A DNA stretch of 64,000 bases, taken from positions 2,513,942 through 2,577,941 of the forward strand of contig OY744547.1 of assembly GCA_963556195.1 (NCBI GenBank), written 5' to 3'. Below, piece after piece: positions 10,497 through 22,800 of this stretch. The notes under the pieces are model-generated. The model made no database searches. It was not told where the DNA came from and worked only from the letters and a program-made list of their open reading frames with translations. This DNA is from Sepiola atlantica. Lineage: Eukaryota > Mollusca > Cephalopoda > Sepiida > Sepiolidae. The translations under genes were made by a program, and so were the position numbers. Position 1 is the stretch's first letter. Every line of letters starts with the position of its first letter.

Positions 10497-13400
10497 ACCC
10501 CAATCCCCTTCTACTCTAAACTCCCACTTATACAGCCATACCTCTAACCAAGCACCCCCAATAATAGATAGTGCTCATGGGCCAACTCACATTTCCCCCA
10601 TATCCGCTCCACCCCACTTCTCCAAACAACTTTCCTCGCATAACTTGGATCCCCAAACCCTTCTTCTAATACCATTAGCAATCTCAATGCAACTATAGCA
10701 CCACCCTTCAAGATACACACATATATTGGGGCGTCCTCTTTCCCCATTAAGACCCGGATCTCTAACCATATCTATTCCTTTAAAAATAGCAGCGATAACA
10801 GCACAGGCACTTCACTTTCCAATCTAATTAGAAACCTCAATCTTAAAAATACTCCCTATTCACTTCACTGGTCAATACTTAAAAAGTCCAAATCATATAC
10901 CCCTGGAGCATCCTATTGCCAACTTTGTACTCTGGAAACCTTTATGATAGCTACTGCTTCTAAATCTAAAAATATTATTAATTCTAAGAATGAACTTATC
11001 TCCAGTTGCAGGCATAAACGTAAATTCAGGTATAGCAACCATAATAATCCCCCAGACACCCCTCCCCCATTTGATTAAATACCCTCCCTTCATCTCGGAT
11101 TTTCCCTCCTTACATCTCGAATCTCCTTTCTGGTAGTTCTAATTCCTGTTGTTCTATAATCTCTACTTATATCTCCCTCATCCCTTTAACCTTCTCTTAA
11201 CTTAATAAAATTACCCATAAACTCCGTTAGCTTCACATTTCCCTTAGTTTTAACACCTTTCTTCCATTACCCCCTAAATCTTTCCACTTAACCTCCTTAA
11301 CTATATAACTTTATTTGGCTTTCCTTTTTCTTTCCCATTTAACTTCTTTTAATACATTCGTCCGCTTCCCTTTAACACTTCCATTCTTCATTCTTTTCCC
11401 TTTCAACTTGATAACTAACCCACTCTATTCATATTATATCCTAGCCCTTTTATTTACTTGATGATTAGCCTTATCTACTCCATATCCCTTTTGCACACTT
11501 CGATATCGAACTCCTTACTGTTTCCACTGTGCACTCTAATTATTCTTCCCCTCCTGTTTTTACTTCTAAATAATTCTTCTCACTCTTTTAATAGCCTCGA
11601 TTATTCCCCCCTTGTTTTACCTCGCCCTTCGCACATCTCTCTCAGACTACTCAACCCCCAACCCGCCCTCGCTCTACATCTTTTAACCCCCATAGTATTT
11701 ACTTTTAACTGCGATCTCCACTCTCCCTCTGGCTTAATCTTTTGTCACTTCTTTAACCTTGTATATCTCTTACTTCTTCCGGCCTTCACTAACCTATTTA
11801 ACAATTTTCTTAATTAACCTCCATTTAACTTTTTTGAATAAAATTTCAAAGTTTATATTTTCCCATATCTATTTGAACTAGCATCCCGTAACTGCTTATT
11901 TCACTTCAACCCATAAGTTTTTCCACCTTGGAGATTCCCATTCCGGATATCCTCTCGAGGTCTTGTTTTCCTTTTCCTTTTCCTTATTCTAATTTTCATT
12001 CTTGAGCTCCAATCTTATCGACTTTTCCCGCATTCTATTATTAGTATCTTATTTTTATTATTTTTCATTTTTTATTCTTTCGGTCAATCCTTAATTTTCC
12101 CTGCGAGCTTAAGACTAATCTTTTTATATATTTTTCATTCTTTATTTTTTTATTTTCTTATTTCTACTTTTTATACTATTTTTATCTTTATTTTTTATCT
12201 TTATTCTTTTAATTTTTAACTCATTTTTCTAGTACTACCCTTCATATATATTTTGCCTCATTGTTTATATCTAAGGTCATTTGATTAAACATCTAAACCC
12301 GAACTCTGTTCTTATACTATAAAGATAGCACAATAGTACTGATATTTTAACCCCTTATCCTAACATTCGTTAACTTACCCCCACTCCTTTCTTCCCCTTT
12401 TCTAGTTGAATCCTAATTCGCGCTAACTTCCAATTTCAACTTTACGTTTCACCCCCACTTTCACACTCTTAGTTTTATCCGCATTCCTTCACCGCATCGC
12501 TCCCTTTCTCCTCCCCCCTCTCTTTCCTCGTACCCGTCCCTTTCTCCTCCCACACACCCCTTACCCGATCCTCCCCTGCTTACTGGTCGCATATTATATT
12601 CTTGTTTTCACTGTCTTTGCTTTTCTTCATTTATAGCCGGCTTTCTCAACTGGGCAGGCTTTAAATATTCTCGCTGCCCCTTTTTCCCACTTTAAAACAC
12701 TTTCCTTTGTCATCTCTGCCCGGGAAGTATCTTTAATGGCGAATATTTTCCACCTTAATCTCCTCTGACGCCTGCCTGCATCATCGAATGTACCTCTTAT
12801 TGGACTTTTTACCCTTTTTGGATTTTCTATTTTCGCCGTACCTGAAGTTGTGGCTTCTTGGATTTTAACTTTGAAACATCTCTCATTACTTCTCGTGCCT
12901 CTAACGACCTACCTATCTACATCTTATTCTCTCCGCTGGACTCTTCGACACCGGACTTTTTGGCAATCGGACATTTGCTTGCACCCTGGCACAGTTTTGC
13001 CCTTCGTTTCTTTCCCTACAACTTTTATTTCATTTTTTCAAATTTTAAATCTTGGCCATTGCCAACTTATCTATCCCAGCGACTTCCTCTGATGATAAGA
13101 TTTTGATCTTTGAAAAGCCTGGCTTAAGGAAAATTTAACTTGAATAAATTGCCTTTTTGCGGAATATACCTTGCTTTGAACTTTTGAATTGAATTTTGAT
13201 TTGGCTTTTGCTTTCTCTAATTCCTTTCCATTCTTCTTCATTTATATATATATATATATATATTAAATTCCTGAAACAGTTTTTCATGGTAAACAACTGA
13301 TGATCCCTTAAATAATGTTAGAAGCAAACTAATATAATAACTGAAAAAGTTAAATTGACTTACATGAGTGATTTTCCACTGAACGACTTAGGACTTAAGT

Positions 13401-14223
13401 TTTTTTTTTTTTTTTTTTAATATAGTTTTAATTGTTGAGAAACTTTCAAGACTATATATATATATATATATAATAAATATTTGTTTTTGTTTATTATCTA
13501 TGTATGTATATGTTTCGTACTTTTATAATCGGGACTCATCAGCATAGAGATATGACTATTCACTACCGGTCATGCGATTCGAAACCCCGGATTCCGAATA
13601 TTTTGCAACTCAAATCCCGACGTCTAGAACCACTCGGCCAACGCTGAATAGCGAATAAACTGATAATTTTAACACTTTATCCAGTGGCTTGACGTTATAA
13701 TAGTGTTCTACTTAATGAAAGGAACGATGCACATATAGCTAGCGACGTCATGCTGTGTTAATACTACACTTACAGTGCCCGTCTAGACGGTTTTTCTAGG
13801 AGCTACAAATATATATATATGTAAAGAATGATGAAAATAAAAGTTGGAAGAATTACAAATTTTATTAAATCATCAATAGTTCGAAAACAAGGAGAAATCT
13901 CAAATCCTTAATCCATGGATTTTCAAAGATAAATTCTTCTCATCAGAGGATAAAGACCGGTAATGTAGGTATTACCGGTAATACATACATTACCGGTCTT
14001 TATCCTCTGATGAGATATAACGTATATATATGGTATATAAGATGCTGCAAGTGTTCTGATTTGTTAGATTTAAGAGATTGATGTAGTTTGTCAGCTAGTG
14101 TGTGTGTGCGTAACACGGTTCTTAAGTCACTTAACAAAAATAACTACTACCACTTCCCCCACATGCACACTCAGTGTCTTTCTCTTAAGTTGTTTTTAGT
14201 TATTGTTTTTTTTGCGCTGCCCT

Positions 14224-14262
<39 letters not shown>

Positions 14263-17200
14263 GGTTGGAAAATTCATCACAATTTCAGCTTTTTTTACCA
14301 TTTGCTACTTACATCCTTGATCCATACAGAGTTATTTCCCTTTGATTGGAACAAAAAAATAATATTTTGGAAAAACAAACCCTGCATAGTTAAAAAAAAA
14401 AGCAAAAAAAAGCAAAGCAAAACAAAGTGCAAGTAAATACACTCCCGGGAAACGCCGAGTAAATTTGAATTAATATTTCTGCTTGAGAATCATTTTATTG
14501 TTTTCGTTGCAGGTAACTTGGATGCTGCACCAATTGGAAGAGCAACATCTCCAGTCTATGAAGCAGCAATACGTGCAACATCAACGGAACATTCAAAGAA
14601 TCCAGGAAGATATGGAAGCGGAGATCCTTAACCAACAGGCGTCATTTGAGGAACAGATCAAGACCAAGAAGAACGCTCTCATCAAAGAGGCTTTCGGTCC
14701 GAGTAGAAGCCCGAACATGTTTCTGCATCCGAATCGGAGTCACCCGAACTTTAACAGCTATGACGCCGATATTGATCTCAGCGATAGTGAAGAGTCCGAA
14801 GACGACATGTCTCCAGGGATCGGGTCTCGAAATGAACTGAATCGTTTTGCCGTGGCCCCAACTGACAAGCATCAGTCGCAAGAAAGTGAAACCAGTTCTA
14901 AATTGTCACCAGTCTCACCGAGGAGAGAACCGTTTTCCGTTCTGACACATCGTTTGGATTCATCTGGCCTTGATCCTGGACTTATTACGGATGGCAGGGT
15001 ATTGCAAGGCGGTGTTTATGCAACACCGTTTCCGTTGTCTAAAAGTACTTTGCTGTTAAAAGTAAGTTCTTCAGATTTATATTTATTTGTTCTTCTCCAT
15101 CCGATTTTCGTATTTAGGGTCCTAGATTCTAGGGTGGACGACACCAAACAACATCTTACGCCTGCTTTCCATGCAGTCAAGTCCAAAGGGTTGATGTCTG
15201 AACCCATCTACGGTGAATGCCGCTTCGTTTTGTTTTTTTCCTTTTTGAGCAATGAACATCTGTAGAATGGAGCAATCGCTGGCACACCTTTTACACGTTT
15301 AGTTAGACCAGTTCCGTGGCACGAACACATTGAAGTTCGTTCAGCAGAGGTTAGGGTTAAATAATGGCCCTGTGAGGCCGGACGATGTACGTGTGGGAGA
15401 TCGTTTGGTTTGGCTTGCGCGATTTAGTGCGTGTGAACCCGTACAACTGAGTGTAAAATAAAGCTGTTCTCACAGTCGGAGCTCACAGGCGTTGACAGGG
15501 CCACCACATTGACGAGACCCCAAGTGAAGGGTCAAGGTGCACCTGCGCATCGGGGTTCTGTGACGTCACAGGCTTTTGTGTGGGAAGCAGAGTTTTGCCA
15601 GTCGGGTTTTTGGAAGCAAGCCAAACAGACGATTCCTCTATGTAGTCTTCAAATGATTAGGGGAATTAAATTCCCGAAGAGAATACAGGCATAAGATTCC
15701 TTCTTCCCCCACTCTTAGAATGGCTCAGGACTTAAGCTAGGAATAAACTACGATAAAGTAGTAATTTGGTCTCTCCCTTAACGTTGGTGAAACATCTCCA
15801 AGATCGACGGTAGACTGAAGCCTGAAATAAGCAAATCAAAATTGAAAAGATTGTTGCCTCGTGAATCGTGGTATGAAGGTTTTTGTTGCAGACACAGCGG
15901 ACGGCAATGTTCATGGCAGTACAGAAACGAAGGAAGAACTCAACCACTAGACGACATCGAGACGACACCCCTCCACGCGGCGACGAGGAAGAGAAGGTAC
16001 GAGAAACTCAAGACTATGCAACAGTGATTATTTCATAGAACAGTGTGAGCTTGTCCTCACTGTGCGCTCTCCATGCTACCAAACCTTTAAAACCAATCGA
16101 TGGAGCCGGTTTAATTCACCTCGAGCGAATGCTTTTTCAAGAAAGAAAGAAGAGTGGTTAGGGTTAAATTGCATTTTAACCAGTCGGTCACGAGTTCTAT
16201 CCCTGCTAGTGTCACCTTCGACAAGTATTTGACTCTAGATGCAATCCTTTACCTATCTAAGCGTCAGATATGTCCACCCTAGATGGGGAGGTACTGCTGC
16301 CCCATCTGGGGAGGTGTTACACAGAACACTCTTTTCAGAGTACAAAATCGACAAGGTGATTTCTTCTCTGCCCAACAACCCCTTTCTTACAGAAGAGATG
16401 TTGCTAGTCTTTCTCTACTCTATCGTTATTTCAATGGAAGGTGCTCGACTGAGCTCCAATCTCTAGTTTCTTCTTGTAAGACATTCACAGTAAAAACTCG
16501 TCTTCCTACCACAGTGGAAAAAAGACTTTCTTTTCTCCCTCCATGTGCCTAGCGTCAGGCATCAGTTCCATGGACAGGGCTTCCTTGCAAACGCTTCCCA
16601 CCTGTGAAACACATTACCGCAGGACTGCTTCCCTGCTGATTACAACATGGTCGTCTTCATATCCAATGCCAACAAATTCTTGCCATAAAAAGTCCCTATA
16701 AGTAATCAAATCACAGGTCACACCATTGATCAATGTTAGTACTCCCATAATGTTCCTCATCTTTCGGCTGACAATCTTTCCCGTCTCATTGACCCTTATC
16801 CTCGAGTGGCTCTTGGCCTTGATAAGTGGCGACCCAATAGTAACAAAAAAATAATAATATGCCATCGGTAAACCTGACCCTTATGAGTGAACTTGGTTAC
16901 AATGAAACTGGTCGAAGCTGGAAAGAGATGGGGCTTCACTGGTCCAAGGTATACAGCATTATGAATATCCATCATGCCCGGTCCCTACCCCCCAAAAAGG
17001 GGCCTTGAGAACGTTTATGTACGTTTATGTTTACCCTAAGCTATTATATTTCATCGGCCAATCACAACTTAGTATTGACACCCATCCCCAACACTTATGG
17101 TTGATTAAGCTGAGGTTACATTTTGTTACTGTCCAATCACTGTAACCCCCCCCCCCCCCCTCGAGGGGCCCCACTTTAAACTTGCCTGGTGACATAATTG

Positions 17201-19820
17201 CCCTCCTGTACCAACAAACCGTTTTGTCTACTTTGATGTTTTTCTTGGCCTTTTGGCTAAGATCAAAGTGTAGTATCTGTTCCGATGGATACTGCACCCC
17301 ATAGACCGGTATTGTCTTGGCCTTCGGGCCTTGACTTATGCCGGTCAATGGGTCTGTCCTGTGCAGTTCTAGGAGGTCCACCCTCCCAGGCTTCGCCTCC
17401 CCTCTTTGGGGAGGAGTAAGTTTATTGCTTACTGCCTGAGGCGCCCCTACCACTTTCCCGACCCGACCTTGGGTCACATCTTACTTGTGGGAGTAAGATA
17501 AAAACTGGCCTTGTGCCTAACTCCTGGAGAGGAGTAAATCAATACTTTGATGGTTTTCTTTGTTGCTGAATGTTTTATCAAATGTTTCATCAAATGTTTC
17601 ATCAAATGTTTCATCAAATGTTTCATCAAATGTTTTATCAAATGTTTCATCAAATGTTTTATCAAATGTTTCATCAAATGTTATGTTTTATCAAATGTTT
17701 CATCAAATGTTTCATCAAATGTTTCATCAAATGTTTTATCAAATGTTTCATCAAATGTTTCATCAAATGTTTCATCAAATGTTTCATCAAATGTTTCATC
17801 AAATGTTTTATCAAATGTTTCATCAAATGTTTCATCAAATGTTTCATCAAATGTTTTATCAAATGTTTCATCAAATGTTTTATCAAATGTTTCATCAAAT
17901 GTTTTATCAAATGTTTTATCAAATGTTTTATCAAATGTTTTATCAAATGTTTTATCAAATGTTTTATCAAATGTTTTATCAAATGTTTCATCAAATGTTT
18001 TATCAAATGTTTCATCAAATATTTTATCAAATGTTTTATCAAATATTACAAGAAGATTTCTATAAACCTCATCGTTTAGCATCAAAAACATTTTTTGAAA
18101 TGAAAATAATTGCAACATTAATTATTATATCTTTTTAAATTGTTTACATCTTTCAGTCGGCTCCAGTCGTAACGGAAAAATGCGGTAAACCTCCAAGTCT
18201 CGATACCAATGCCAGTTTTTCATCTGTTCTTGGAGAAGAGTTAAAATCAGAAGCTGCACTCCTGCAGGAATTGGAACAACGCCACAATCAAAGAATGCAG
18301 CAACGGCAGCTGTCTCCTGGCAGAAATTTTGACCAATTAAGTGACGACCAACTCACGGATATTCTTAATGAGTAAGGAATTTTCTTATATACAGGCATGA
18401 AAGAAGTAAATAGACACCGTTATTATCTATTATATAAAGGCGAAACGTCTGTGTGTGTGTTTGTATGTTTATACTCGACAGACACCCATAAAGTTGACAT
18501 TTTCTGAATCTTCCAGGTTCCGGACGCAAAATATCCAAAAATTGAAAAAAAAAAAAAACATTGATTTCTTCGTATCCAAATTGCCCAAAACGCGTGACAT
18601 GGGGGTCACTAAATTTGGTCGCCTTATGGCGGAGATACGATCTATGCATGTGTGCGCGCATTAAACGCATGTCAACTTCAGACTTTGTTTAACTGACCTA
18701 TTTTTCGTAATATTTTATACTTTATTTGGTGGTCCTGTCGTTAGCGACGAAGGTCCACATCTAAAGCTTCCGGGTTCAATCCCAGTCGACTCTACGAATT
18801 TTTTTTCTTTTAATGGTGACCTAAATATACATCGAAAGGGGGGGGGGAGAAGACAGGGTTAGTACTTACTTTTGTCCCGGGCAACGGGGTGAGGGGAGGG
18901 CAGAAAGAGTGAGCGGGAAGACAGTGGGACGAGGGAGAGGGGTGGCGACCTGATGAGGGGGCCACTGAGGAAGACACACTTTTGCCTGCAAAGGAGGGGG
19001 GGGGGGGAAGAGAGCGGTAAGATAGTAGGGTGAGGGAGAAGGGGGCGACCGGGGAAAACACAGCTTTTGCCCCCAGAGATGAGAGAGATAATTACATTTA
19101 CCTGCTGAAAGGACGGGGAAAACGGGGGGAGTGGATCCCCGGATAACGCGGGGTACCCCTGCTAATCATCAATAATGAAGACTGCTGTCAGAGAGTCTTG
19201 ATGGATATAGTCATCATCATCATTGGTTTAATGTCTGGCATGTGGTGGACGGCTTTTAGAAATTGACTTCCAAATTTATCTCTGGTCAAGTTTCTTTGGA
19301 AGTCGGTTCCTTAACTGAGGCACATCTTTTATAGGCCAGATACCCTTCCTGCTGTCAAACCAGTGAGGTGATAGGGACCAGTGTTTTTATCGAGACCCCC
19401 ATCTCTAGGTGATTGCTCACCAAGGCTAAAGAGCGCTTTACCTGCCCTTAAATCTGGGATCTAGGCGAGATAATATGATTATTTTTCCTCTCTGATGAAT
19501 TGGGCAATCACTCGGTCAGCAGTGGAAAGTTGAATACCAAGGTTTGCAGCAATTTGATGCTGATTAAGTCTGCCTCCAAATTAACCTATAATATGGCTCC
19601 TCTGAAACTCTGAGAATTCTAATGCTTCTTTAGTTGGTGTTATACTTAAAAGGTGAGATATTTTCTTTTTTTATGGAAATCGCTCCAGACAAGGCATGAA
19701 GCCACTTGATGTAAGGAGCTAACAAGAACGAAATATGTTTATCGCAAAGGCAGTAGATGCCTATGGGCCGTAGTCTTGAAAAGACCAAGGCTATGGGTAG
19801 GAGGAAAACAGTCAGCAACA

Positions 19821-19851
<31 letters not shown>

Positions 19852-22800
19852 ATTTTTATGGAAATCGCTCCGGACAAGGCATAAAGCCACTTGGTGTAAA
19901 GAGCTAACAAGAACGAAATATGATTATCGCAAAGACAGGAGATGCCTGTTTTTCAACTTGTTTTCTTGATCATGAAGGTCATGTATTTATCATTTTCTTT
20001 TTCAGTTCTCAGGGTAATTTACGAGAAAAGCATGCAAAGCACCTTTCTGATTTGCGCTTATATTATGAGAAAGAGATCAAAGAATTGAGAGATGCTTTGA
20101 GAAACACGGAGAGTGTGAGCAACCGAAATTCTTTTAAGAAATTGGTCGAAGAAAATTTACTTCTCACCAAGAAATGTCAAGATAAAGAAGAACAACTTTC
20201 CAAACAGTGAGTACCGATTTCGGTTTCTTCTTTTATCTTTTTCGGTTCGTCTGAAGTTGAAACAAATTCTAGCTTTCAATCTGGCTGCATCTTAATGGAG
20301 GTTTGGTATCTGTCTGTCTGAAGCCGTAACTATACTATTACTTATATTACTAATGGAGGTTTGGTATCTGTCTGTCTGAAGCCGTAACTATACTATTACT
20401 TATATTACTAATGGAGGTTTGGTATCTGTCTGTCTGAAGCCGTAACTATACTATTACTTATATTACTAATGGAGGTTTGGTATCTGTCTGTCTGAAGCCG
20501 TAACTATACTATTACTTATATTACTAATGGAGGTTTGGTATCTGTCTGTCTGAAGCCGAAACTATACTATTACTTATATTACTAATGGAGGTTTGGTATC
20601 TGTCTGTCTGAAGCCGTAACTATACTATTACTTATATTACTAATGGAGGTTTGGTATCTGTCTGTCTGAAGCCGTAACTATACTATTACTTATATTACTA
20701 ATGGAGACTGTGCATAAGACGGTGTTGAGCGGACGTAACACTCAACGCAGTTCTGCTATTGCTGGCCAAGTAGACCAATGTCGGTGCGATGCGTGTCAGG
20801 TTGCAAGGAATCAGCTGACATCCAACGCGATTGCAAGTTTAAATGAGTTTCAGTCTCAGCTTCTCCGATAACAATGGAAAATTCTTGATTTATCTGGAAA
20901 AATCCTTATTTTCTGGAACAAGTCGGATGGTTAAACGCGTTGGTGAATAATTAGTCCTAAGTGACCGTCTTCTGGAGGTTGAAGGTTCAATCCTTACTAC
21001 GGCCGATAACAACTAAGAATAACATAAAAATTACCAATTCTACCCGCTCATGGCTGATGGGATGAGAACAATCTACCCTTGTGGATTAAATAAAAGATTC
21101 AGCTTGAAATTCTGTAAAGGTTCTGTAGTTCAATGTAAGAATTCCTAAATTCTCAAAGATGCACTTGAAGAAGGTCGGTGGTTACATTGGCCGAAACCGT
21201 TGTGAATATAACAACCGTGAATCATGTTTTTGATTTAAAGTTTTGTTTCAATTTAAACATTTATTTTAACCAATCAAAATCTATTGATAAAACTTGAATT
21301 CTTTTTTTTTTTTAAGTTTTGTTTCAATTTAAACATTTATTTTAACCAATCAAAATCTATTGATAAAACTTGAATTCTTTTTTTTTCTACATGTTTCTTT
21401 TTTGCGTGTTATTGATTCATTTATATTTTATATTTATTTGAATTATTGAATTTTATCTGTCGTTACAGAAAAGCCCGAGACTATGAAGAGCAAATCCGTA
21501 CTTACCAGAGCCAATTGGTGAGGACATCTTTTTATTTTTTATTTATCCAGCTTTGCATGAAGTCAATCACTAACCCTAACCCTAACCCTAACCTTTCACA
21601 GCATTAGAGATTTAGTCATTATCTTCATGTTATTTGGTGTTAGAATAACCTGTATAAGAGCCAGATACATCCTAAGATGGAGTACTGTTGCCACATCTGG
21701 GGAAGTGCCGCTCTGGGCACTCTTTCCTTTCTTGACAGAGTACAACATCAACTCCGCAATCTGGTGGGGGATGATCTTTTCCCGTCCCTACATACAAGCA
21801 AACATTGATGGTATACCAAATGATTTAAGTGAAAAAGAAATTGACAATGTACCAAGTATTATGACAGAAAGGTTAAACATTGACAGTGGACCAAATGCTA
21901 TGACAAAAAAAATCATTGACAGTGGACCAAATGCTATGACAAAAAAAAATGACAGTGGACCACACACTATGACAAGAACACAAAAAATTGACAGTGTACC
22001 AAACATTATGTGAGGCAAACATTGACATTGGCCAAATGTTATGACAGAAAAACAAATTGCGACTGTATGCTATGACAAAAAATATCGACGGTTGTAAAAA
22101 AGTTTTGACAGATGCTTTTTAAAGGTTAGTACTTTATAAAAATCATAGATTGTTTTTAAATAGTGGCAACATCTGTATAGAAAGGATGTTGCTCGCCTCT
22201 CTCTCTTGTATCGTTATGCTCATGGTCGGTGCTCGACTGATCTTGAATTCCTGCCCCCCCCTCCCACCCCGTACAACATTCACAGTAAGAACTTGTCTAG
22301 CTATCACCAAAGGTCCAAAAAAGAGTCGCCAACTTGATAGGTCCTTCATTATCCACCAAGCTCCAGCCCCTGTCCCATCGCCGCAATGTTGCTTCCTTGT
22401 GCCTGTTTTACAAGTACTTCAATGAATTGTGCTCTGATGAGCTTGCTACTCTGGTACCCCCACGACGTAAATTAACTAGACCAACCCGACAATCTGCCAA
22501 ATCCCGTCCATACACTGTGGAGGTCCCCAGATGCCGAAGAGCTTTCTACTCCAAAAACTTCTTTCCTCGTGCTGCTGGACTCTGGAACTCCCTCCCTGCT
22601 CCCTGTTTCCCCGACGGTACTGATATGCAGAAATTTAAAACTAATGTAAACAGACATCTCGCTGCGCAGATCCCAGTTTAGGTTGACCCCCCCCAACCTT
22701 CTCCCCTTTTCTTTCTTCTCAGTAGCCCCTTACGTCTACAGTGGCGGCCTGCCTTGTTTGGGGTGAACTACGTTAAAAAAACAAACAAAAAAAACAATCT

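Larger units (their letters stand above)
10185..13215 (+). mobile_element. Penelope-like retroelement remnant with inverted flanking repeats
   Basis: A GIY-YIG-type endonuclease remnant (10689-11078) and a 2-kb pyrimidine-rich tract are bounded by inverted repeats, 10190-10345 on the left and about 13030-13210 on the right. Both repeats contain a hammerhead-like motif in opposite orientations. Penelope-like elements are known for terminal repeats in direct or inverted order that carry hammerhead ribozymes. A TA microsatellite touches each side. The reverse transcriptase domain is absent from this copy; a separate RT fragment lies at 5104-5760. Confidence 0.7.

Noticed and set aside
17241..17280. 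Functional U2 snRNA gene
   Set aside because: Only the first 40 or so bases resemble U2; no Sm site, no 3' stem-loops and no snRNA promoter element were seen, and the copies have target duplications.
17547..18138. Open frames over the 12-bp array (repeats of SSNV, FIKC, MKHL, FDKT type)
   Set aside because: The unit length is a multiple of three, so all frames remain open; pure minisatellite without coding evidence.
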